A DNA stretch of 64,000 nt from positions 855,510 through 919,509 of the forward strand of contig WIAF01000001.1 in assembly GCA_014055465.1 (NCBI GenBank). Direction: 5' to 3'. Below the pieces are notes generated by a model. It did no database searches and was not told the DNA's origin. It was given only the letters and a program-made list of their open reading frames with translations. The stretch is from Nitrospira sp. CR1.1. GTDB taxonomy: Bacteria > Nitrospirota > Nitrospiria > Nitrospirales > Nitrospiraceae. Made by a program: the position numbers and the translations under genes. Below, piece by piece: positions 60,368-64,000 of this stretch (within the stretch, counting starts at the first letter, position 1; each line of letters begins with the position of its first letter).

Positions 60368-60697
60368 CTACGTGAACAGGAGGGAGTGAAATTCGTTCAT
60401 GAACCCGTAATACAGCGGGGCAAAATCTTTGAGGCTGTCCGGGCTGTTCTCTTTCAATCGCTTAAAGAAAAATACCTGGGCGCGAGGATCTAATTGCTCG
60501 AGAAGGCGGCTGAGTTGGGCCATCGAGTAACTGCCGGCCGGAACACTGAGTACGTAGTGCACTAGCCGTTCAACGAACTGCTGCTCCACATACTCGCTGA
60601 CAAGCAGTCCGTCGGGAATCTTGCCTGATGCGAGATACTCGTCAAATGAAATGGCTTGCGCTGCAAACGGGGCCGACTGCTGCGGGCGGGAGGTCAC
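60368..60697 (-). CDS. Helical protein of unknown function
   Basis: A 109-residue soluble protein from GTG 60697 (GAGG ~10 nt upstream). Text such as ISFDEYLASGKIPDGLLVSE and FFFKRLKENSPDSLKDFAPL is unfamiliar. It ends FHSLLFT. No domain call possible. Confidence 0.65.
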   Translation of the reverse strand: MTSRPQQSAPFAAQAISFDEYLASGKIPDGLLVSEYVEQQFVERLVHYVLSVPAGSYSMAQLSRLLEQLDPRAQVFFFKRLKENSPDSLKDFAPLYYGFMNEFHSLLFT

Positions 60698-60924
60698 GCT
60701 ACGGTTACCTCATTGATAGGAATGGCGAAATGCGACATGACATTCACTGTACTCAAGCCTCTCAAGTCCGTCAAGTGGACAGAAGAAGCAGACAGGTCTG
60801 AGGCGAAAGGCCAAGGTTCCGGTAGCAGAAGGGCAAGTTGTGCGGCGAAGGTTTTTTCGACTCACCTGTGATTGTGTATGAATCGATGAGTATCGCTTGG
60901 CGAAGGATATTTGCGAGCGCTGGC

Positions 60925-60954
60925 TTGACAGTCTTGACATCTGATCGGTAGAAT
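60925..60954 (+). promoter_or_regulatory. Strong promoter of tRNA-Gly
   Basis: Consensus TTGACA (60925-60930), an 18-nt spacer and TAGAAT (60949-60954), about 19 nt before the tRNA. A second TTGACA at 60934 is wrongly spaced. Confidence 0.75.
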
Positions 60955-60973
60955 CCCGCTTCTTCAGACGGAT

Positions 60974-61048
60974 GCGGGAATAGCTCAGTGGTAGAGCATC
61001 GCCTTGCCAAGGCGAGGGTCGCGGGTTCAAATCCCGTTTCCCGCTCCA
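60974..61048 (+). tRNA. tRNA-Gly(GCC)
   Basis: GCGGGAA (60974-60980) pairs with TTCCCGC (61038-61044), then T and encoded CCA. The anticodon arm CGCCT-TGCCA-AGGCG carries anticodon GCC; D-arm TAGCTCAGTGGTAGAGC and T-arm GGGTTCAAATCCC are standard. It marks the boundary to the accessory region downstream. Confidence 0.96.
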
Positions 61049-61276
61049 ATTTTTCAATCACTTCCTTACAGCGCCGTTCTCCACTCTCCGCTCCATAGGC
61101 GGTCCGTGGCTTAAGGTCATCCAAACTGACCTTTTGTTGGACAACTCTTTCAATGCCCGAACCTGGTCCCTGATAGCTCGCCTATCTCATGGCGCAGCTG
61201 AAGAAGCTTACAAGGGAGCTGAACTTTATACGGTGGGGTGACTCGACGGGCCGGGCATCAGGATCTGCCTGACTGA

Positions 61277-61550
61277 AGCGGAATATGCAACCAACCATCT
61301 GATAGGCTCTTTGCGAGAGAGGCGGTTCGGAAATTCTCCAGCTTCAGGAAGATCGCGGAGCGGAAGCTCACGATCCTCGATAACGTCTCTGACCTGAAAG
61401 ACCTGCTGGCACCAGCCGTAAATCGATTAGAGAAGTTACAAAGCGGACCGGGTTGGACAGCACAGTGTCAGGATCAACGATCCGTGGCGGATCTGTTTTC
61501 TTTGGAAGGCGGACAGATCTTATGAAGTCGAAATCACCGATTACCACTGA
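61277..61550 (+). pseudogene. HigB (RelE-type) toxin, frameshifted and without start codon
   Basis: The first part reads RLFAREAVRKFSSFRKIAER then KLTILDNVSDLKDLLAPAVN-RLEKL, the HigB N-terminal half. After 61438 the family text continues only in another frame: KADRVGQHSVRINDPWRICF and SYEVEITDYH, ending at TGA 61548-61550. A single extra base at about 61439 explains this. No ATG/GTG/TTG start lies in frame before it. The toxin should be inactive. Confidence 0.82.
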
Positions 61551-61561
61551 AGGGAAACAGC

Positions 61562-61867
61562 ATGAGTAAGAATGGCATGCGGCCGGTTCATCCTGGAGAA
61601 ATTTTGCTGGCAGAATTCCTGAAACCGTCGGATCCTCCGATTAACGCCAATACGCTTGCCAGGACCCTTGAGGTTCCGGCGAATCGGATCACGGCGCTTA
61701 TCAAAGGACAGCTGGGGATCACGGACGATACCGCCGTGCGCCTGGCGACGTTTTTCAACATGACCCCTGAATTTTGGATGAACCTGCAGAAAACGTATGA
61801 GCTGCGGCTTGCGGAGAAATCCCTGCCGGTGAGAGTGAAGAAACACATTGAAGAAAGCGTACTCTGA
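61562..61867 (+). CDS. higA: HigA antitoxin (XRE helix-turn-helix)
   Basis: A 101-residue protein: MRPVHPGEILLAEFLKPSDP, then helix-turn-helix TLARTLEVPANRITALIKGQ and FFNMTPEFWMNLQKTYELRL, the complete HigA/VapI pattern. It binds its own promoter and HigB. It lies 11 nt after the broken toxin, in the usual toxin-first order, and appears intact. Confidence 0.92.
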   Translation: MSKNGMRPVHPGEILLAEFLKPSDPPINANTLARTLEVPANRITALIKGQLGITDDTAVRLATFFNMTPEFWMNLQKTYELRLAEKSLPVRVKKHIEESVL

Positions 61868-61939
61868 TCAAATCAGCCACCTCTTGTAAGTTGGTAAGTG
61901 ACATTCTGGAGTAAGGTGGAGTTGAGCGCAAAATGAGCA

Positions 61940-62099
61940 CGGCAGGGCAAGAGGTTCTCATGATGAGCTGGATCTTGCGGTTCATGCCCTCGGCTCCTGC
62001 GTTGGTGACGCGGTGGCGGCCGTAGGCTAGGAGGCCTGCGAGATGGCGTGTGACAGTGCGCGCTGTCTCAATACCTGGACAAAGGCCGTTTTCGCTCAT
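61940..62099 (-). pseudogene. ISL3-family transposase remnant
   Basis: On the minus strand the text ETARTVTRHLAGLLAYGRHR followed by VTNAGAEGMNRKIQLI matches the C-terminal catalytic-Glu region of ISL3 (IS204/IS1001) DDE transposases (usually HLxGILxYFxxRxTNAxxEGxNxxIQ). Only ~45 residues remain; no inverted repeats were found. Confidence 0.65.
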
Positions 62100-62211
62100 C
62101 TCCTACTCAACACGAGTTCTTGTTGAACCACCCTTGGATGCCACGAGTGGTCCTGGAAGGATGACCCGTTCTCGAATAAGTTGCGCGGAAGATTGTGAGC
62201 CACGGAACAGA

Positions 62212-62302
62212 TGGCTCACCGTACCGGAACAAGTGGCTGAGTTGGAATGGAACGCGTGGCTGAGTTCGACCGGAATGACTGGCTCATTTGGGGCAGAATG
62301 CG
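62212..62302. repeat. Four ~23-bp direct repeats before a truncated transposase
   Basis: Units beginning TGGCTCA/TGGCTGA and ending GGAACxx/GAATGxx start at 62212, 62234, 62257 and 62280, a period of 22-23 bases. A related inverted GTGAGCCA occurs at 62196. Multiple repeats like this near a transposase start are known from IS21-like ends; that link is inference. Confidence 0.6.
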
Positions 62303-62385
62303 CAGAAGAACACATGTGAACTATCATGTTGAGAGTTGGTCCCCCGCATGGTCTACAGTCGCACACCATGACCAAGGGGGATCCC

Positions 62386-62832
62386 ATGCGATTGATCACG
62401 ACGAAGGAACTGAGAACATTGAGCATCGCCACACGACATCATCACCTCATCAACAGCCGACTGGCGATGTTGCGCTACGCGGACGAATATGGGTTCAAAG
62501 GCGCCGCCCGGCGCTTCGGCTTGGATCGCAAGACGGTGAGAACCTGGCACCGGCGCTGGGTAGCCAGTGGGCCCGCCGGATTGGTGCCGCGCCATCCGGT
62601 GAAGCGCCGCCGACGCATCTCCGACGAGGCGGTGCGGTTGATCGAGCAGGCGCGCCGCGAGCTGCAGTTTGGGGCGATGCGGACCCGGTTCTGGCTGGAT
62701 CGGGTGCATCGCATCCGCGTCGCGGCCGCAACCATCCGCCGGATCTGCCGGGATCTCGGCTATCCGCCAATCCGGCGCACCGGCCCGCGACGCCCTCGAC
62801 AGTCGCTGCTTGACAAGGCAGTACACCTCTAA
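62386..62832 (+). pseudogene. Truncated transposase, N-terminal HTH part only
   Basis: About 148 residues. MRYADEYG-like text LRYADEYGFKGAARRFGLDR, then KTVRTWHRRWVASGPAGLVP and an arginine-rich linker RISDEAVRLIEQARRELQFG are the DNA-binding half of an IS481/IS3-like transposase. The frame stops after LLDKAVHL, before any DDE core. A start at 62368 or 62326 is also open. Likely an insertion-sequence fragment. Confidence 0.7.
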
Positions 62833-63214
62833 GAATAGGGATCACCCTCTGTATTTTGATGGCCGCTGATTTGGGCCATGCCGAAAAAGGGACTTCAGCA
62901 CGATCACCAAATAGCACTATTACCCCAAGATCAAGACGAGTAATCGCCCACTATATCCTGGATCAAGGTGTGTCACGCGCACGCTTCGGTGCCGCCAGGA
63001 CCAGACATCTTTGATCAACGTGGGGCAATCGTTAGTGGTTTGTGGGCCGAAGTGCTTTAGAATGGTATCGCTCGCTTGTTGATCGCAGCAGAAATTCTGA
63101 AATTTGCTACACTTGTCTTGCTGGGATAGGAGTCAGCTAGTTCAGTGACTTGCGATTTTCCCCACGTGACGGGGCGCCATCGGTGGTGCATAAGGCAATA
63201 TCAGAAAGGAAGCG
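62833..63214. other. Intergenic region, nothing recognised
   Basis: About 380 bases after the transposase fragment. No family-like protein, RNA or clean repeat was found; probably decayed mobile-element DNA plus the promoter of the next gene. Confidence 0.4.
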
Positions 63215-63655
63215 ATGATGCGATCTATCCTCTCACTTATTGTTCTTCCCCTGGGTCTTTCATCCCTTTTGCTGGGTGGATGCGCGACGATGGCGAACAT
63301 CGACCAGCAAATTAGCGTGACCACACAACCGGACGATGCGAACGTCACCCTCGGCAGCATAACTGGCTCCACTCCGATGAGCGCCACCGTGCCTGGAGGC
63401 TATAGCATCCCTCAAGCTGTCCAAGTTACAAAAGAAGGCTACCAACCGCAAACAGTTGCTATTCAGCGTGGATTCAGAACCTCACACCTTGTCCAAGATT
63501 TCTTTCCTGGACTTCTTTTAGGCCCGATCCCATTACTGGTTGATGCCATCACGGGAGACTGGTGGTACGTGGCGAACACGAATTATCACATTAGGCTGCA
63601 TCCCATTCCGACCTCGGTCAGTTCTGCCCCACCCTCCCGCCAAGAAGTTAAGTAG
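63215..63655 (+). CDS. PEGA-like lipoprotein
   Basis: A 146-residue lipoprotein. Signal peptide with lipobox LLGGC (Cys ~23). ISVTTQPDDANVTLGSITGS, TPMSATVPGGYSIPQAVQVT and KEGYQPQTVAIQRGF form a PEGA-type beta domain. A hydrophobic stretch (FFPGLLLGPIPLLVDAITGD) then WWYVANTNYHIRL follows, common in short lipoproteins of this kind. ATGATG start with AAGGAAG just upstream. Probably a cell-surface or periplasmic binding module. Confidence 0.82.
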   Translation: MMRSILSLIVLPLGLSSLLLGGCATMANIDQQISVTTQPDDANVTLGSITGSTPMSATVPGGYSIPQAVQVTKEGYQPQTVAIQRGFRTSHLVQDFFPGLLLGPIPLLVDAITGDWWYVANTNYHIRLHPIPTSVSSAPPSRQEVK

Positions 63656-64000
63656 TGGGCGGAGCATATCGGGAGAGATGTTCCCTCGTCCCTTCCGATG
63701 TGCTCGGTGATACACCCGTGATACTCTTGAATAGTTCCAGCAAGAATGAGGATCACCCTGCTGATGAAGAGCCCCGCCGAAACCCTCGCTCAGCACACTC
63801 AATTTGTTGTGGCACCAGGCTGGCTGACCTGCCCCCGGTAGTTGTACCAGCGTGAAGGTGAGTCAGGCACACTGTGACCCGCCCCGCAAATGTAGACCGA
63901 TCGAGACCTGAGGATTTGGCCTGGGCGTGATCGGTTTAAGCCGCCTATGCGGCGATGCGAACCTAGCATAGCTCACGTGACGGTCTCCAATAATTCAGGG
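63656..64000. other. Terminal intergenic region, nothing recognised
   Basis: The last 345 bases contain only short frames without family resemblance or a ribosome site. No tRNA or clear repeat was seen. Confidence 0.4.

Noticed and set aside
60710..61124. Minus-strand frames containing TGFEPATLALARRCSTTELF
   Set aside because: Antisense to tRNA-Gly(GCC); a common annotation artefact.

Overview
The window is bacterial chromosome, most likely from the genus Nitrospira or a close relative in the Nitrospirota. This rests on gene content and my recognition of protein sequences: a high-GC backbone, the ffs-dnaX-ybaB-recR block, trmFO-xerC-hslV-hslU-argB, and many cell-envelope lipoproteins. No database search was possible.

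Layout. 1-9.0 kb (all minus strand): a partial DUF481 outer-membrane protein; a stand-alone LuxR-type regulator behind a plausible sigma-54 promoter with upstream repeat boxes; then an operon for a coiled-coil protein, a membrane protein with a roadblock-like region and OmpA-like domain, a Rab/Ras-like small GTPase and a sigma-54 activator; then a short MscS-like membrane protein and an AsmA-family protein. 9.1-13.0 kb (plus): tRNA-Ser, SRP RNA, dnaX, ybaB, recR and a DksA-type zinc-finger gene. 13.0-17.7 kb: two lipoproteins and a PAS-rich histidine kinase fused to a receiver.

17.9-24.0 kb is an integrated island at tRNA-Val. It is bounded by a 52-bp duplication of the tRNA 3' end and carries an antitoxin with a truncated PIN toxin, a 1,349-residue SNF2/RapA-like helicase and an N-terminally truncated integrase. 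The helicase tail contains about 24 tandem units of 15 residues, including a duplicated 8-unit (120-residue) block. This is the most unusual object in the window and a candidate single-protein defence or nucleic-acid-surveillance system.

24.2-36.1 kb: housekeeping genes (trmFO, xerC, hslVU, argB, gamma carbonic anhydrase, rimO), a DegP/HtrA protease and a two-component system. 36.1-41.7 kb (minus): an envelope operon (zinc-ribbon/ankyrin/TPR protein, DUF898 protein, M48 protease) and a succinate dehydrogenase-type flavoprotein. 41.9-60.7 kb: gcvP, nucleoside hydrolase and ribokinase, a Mug-type DNA glycosylase, a tiny secreted 19-residue-repeat protein, NUDIX, gcvT, FKBP, FIST, a DmpA-type peptidase, a beta-CASP RNase, a LOG-family protein, BamE-like lipoproteins, GNAT, DUF502, Trm112 and several small conserved-looking genes.

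61-64 kb, downstream of tRNA-Gly, is a degraded accessory zone: a frameshifted HigB toxin with intact HigA, an ISL3-type transposase scrap, four approximately 23-bp direct repeats, a truncated transposase and a PEGA-like lipoprotein. Both toxin-antitoxin loci in the window keep the antitoxin and have lost the toxin.
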